Assembly: GCA_023436925.1 (NCBI GenBank)
Contig: JAEZHJ010000181.1
Span: 1 to 5,664, forward strand
Direction of reading: 5' to 3'
Source: Actinomycetes bacterium
GTDB lineage: Bacteria > Actinomycetota > Actinomycetes > Propionibacteriales > Propionibacteriaceae
Length of the DNA stretch: 5,664 nt
The notes below the pieces were generated by a model, which ran no database searches, was not told the origin of the DNA, and worked only from the letters and a program-made list of their open reading frames with translations. Position numbers and translations under genes: made by a program. The stretch's first letter is position 1. Each line of letters begins with the position of its first letter. This document shows positions 5,227 through 5,664 of this stretch, in pieces.

Positions 5227-5664
5227 TCAGTGCCGCCGGCGCACCACCGATCGGGGGAAGACCCGGCGCCAGGGCGGCGCGTTGCCGCTCCGGGTCGTCG
5301 CCAGCCCCGCGGCCGCCGTCCGGGCCTGGCCGACCACGTCGGCGTCGCCCATCGCCGGCGCGAACCGGGCCCGCTCCACTTCGACCGCCAGTGCGGCAGC
5401 GGCCGCGGCGGCTTCCGGGTCCAGGAGCTCGGACAGCGCCCGGGCGGTCTGCCGGGGGGTGCCGGACCGCCAGGGGTGGCCGGAGTCGATGACGCTGTCG
5501 CGCAACTCGTCCCAGGCGTCCTCCGCCATCCGGGCCGGGTCGCGGTCGGGACGCAGCCGCCACCAGCTCCGCCCGCGGCGGACCAGGCCGGGGGCGGCCA
5601 CCACCGCCAGCGCCGCCAGGCCGGCCGCCGCCCAGGCGGTCAGGTTCGGTGAGCCGGTCGGCGC
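5227..5664 (-). CDS. TgpA-like transglutaminase, C-terminal part (last helix plus DUF4129 domain), 5' end beyond the window
   Basis: The minus-strand frame is open from the right edge to a TGA at 5229-5227, giving the last 145 residues of a larger protein. Residues 8-28 of the fragment (LTAWAAAGLAALAVVAAPGLV) form one membrane helix, followed by a basic stop-transfer stretch (RRGRSWWR). The remainder is a cytoplasmic DUF4129-type domain: AEDAWDELRDSVIDSGHPW, then TPRQTARALSELL and ALAVEVERARFAP, ending with PRSVVRRRH. This order matches the C-terminus of actinobacterial DUF3488/transglutaminase (TgpA-like) proteins, which carry an N-terminal multi-helix region and an extracytoplasmic transglutaminase-like domain with a Cys-His-Asp triad; those parts and the catalytic residues are outside the window. 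The GTG at 5604 lies in the middle of the helix and is not a start. The gene converges on the DUF3040 gene. Relatives usually sit with DUF58 and MoxR ATPase genes, which I would expect to the right. Confidence 0.85.
   Translation of the reverse strand, partial: APTGSPNLTAWAAAGLAALAVVAAPGLVRRGRSWWRLRPDRDPARMAEDAWDELRDSVIDSGHPWRSGTPRQTARALSELLDPEAAAAAAALAVEVERARFAPAMGDADVVGQARTAAAGLATTRSGNAPPWRRVFPRSVVRRRH

Noticed and set aside
5088..5492. Open frames spanning the repeat that encode a GDGSPAH-type heptapeptide on the plus strand, or a Cys/Arg/Pro-rich repeat on the minus strand
   Set aside because: 21 is a multiple of three, so any frame through the array gives a seven-residue repeat. There is no ribosome site or recognisable domain, and the frames run across the terminator or the tgpA-like gene.

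Overview
The window is strongly GC-rich, with third codon positions dominated by G and C, GTG starts on several genes and dense start/stop overlaps. This composition, an MrpA that runs on into an MrpB domain, a DUF3040 membrane protein and a TgpA-type transglutaminase tail together point to a high-GC actinobacterium. I cannot place it below that level.

Positions 1-4584 hold the 3' part of an Mrp (Mnh/Sha) multisubunit Na+/H+ antiporter operon on the plus strand, in the order mrpA(B)-mrpC-mrpD-mrpE-mrpF-mrpG. The 5' part of mrpA lies beyond the left edge. Consecutive genes overlap by 1 to 11 bases, so the set is almost certainly one polycistronic unit with coupled translation. The products form one membrane complex that expels Na+ (and in some systems other monovalent cations) in exchange for protons. 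MrpA and MrpD are the complex-I-like antiporter subunits, MrpC resembles NuoK, and MrpE, F and G are small subunits needed for assembly and activity.

Positions 4585-4679 are a short intergenic gap with a plausible sigma-70-like promoter and a strong ribosome binding site. They precede a separate 122-residue DUF3040 protein (4680-5048). This is followed by a GC-rich hairpin that probably ends transcription.

Positions 5049-5226 lie between convergent genes. They hold the terminator and an unusual 21-bp tandem repeat (3.6 copies), each copy built around GGGGACGGTTCTC and able to fold as a small hairpin. On the minus strand, 5664-5227 is the 3' end of a TgpA-like transglutaminase gene: the last membrane helix and the cytoplasmic DUF4129 domain.

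Most of the window is an ordinary, intact housekeeping-type transporter operon. I see no sign of a new defence system, mobile element or biosynthetic system. The part most worth a second look is the tandem hairpin repeat at 5122-5196.
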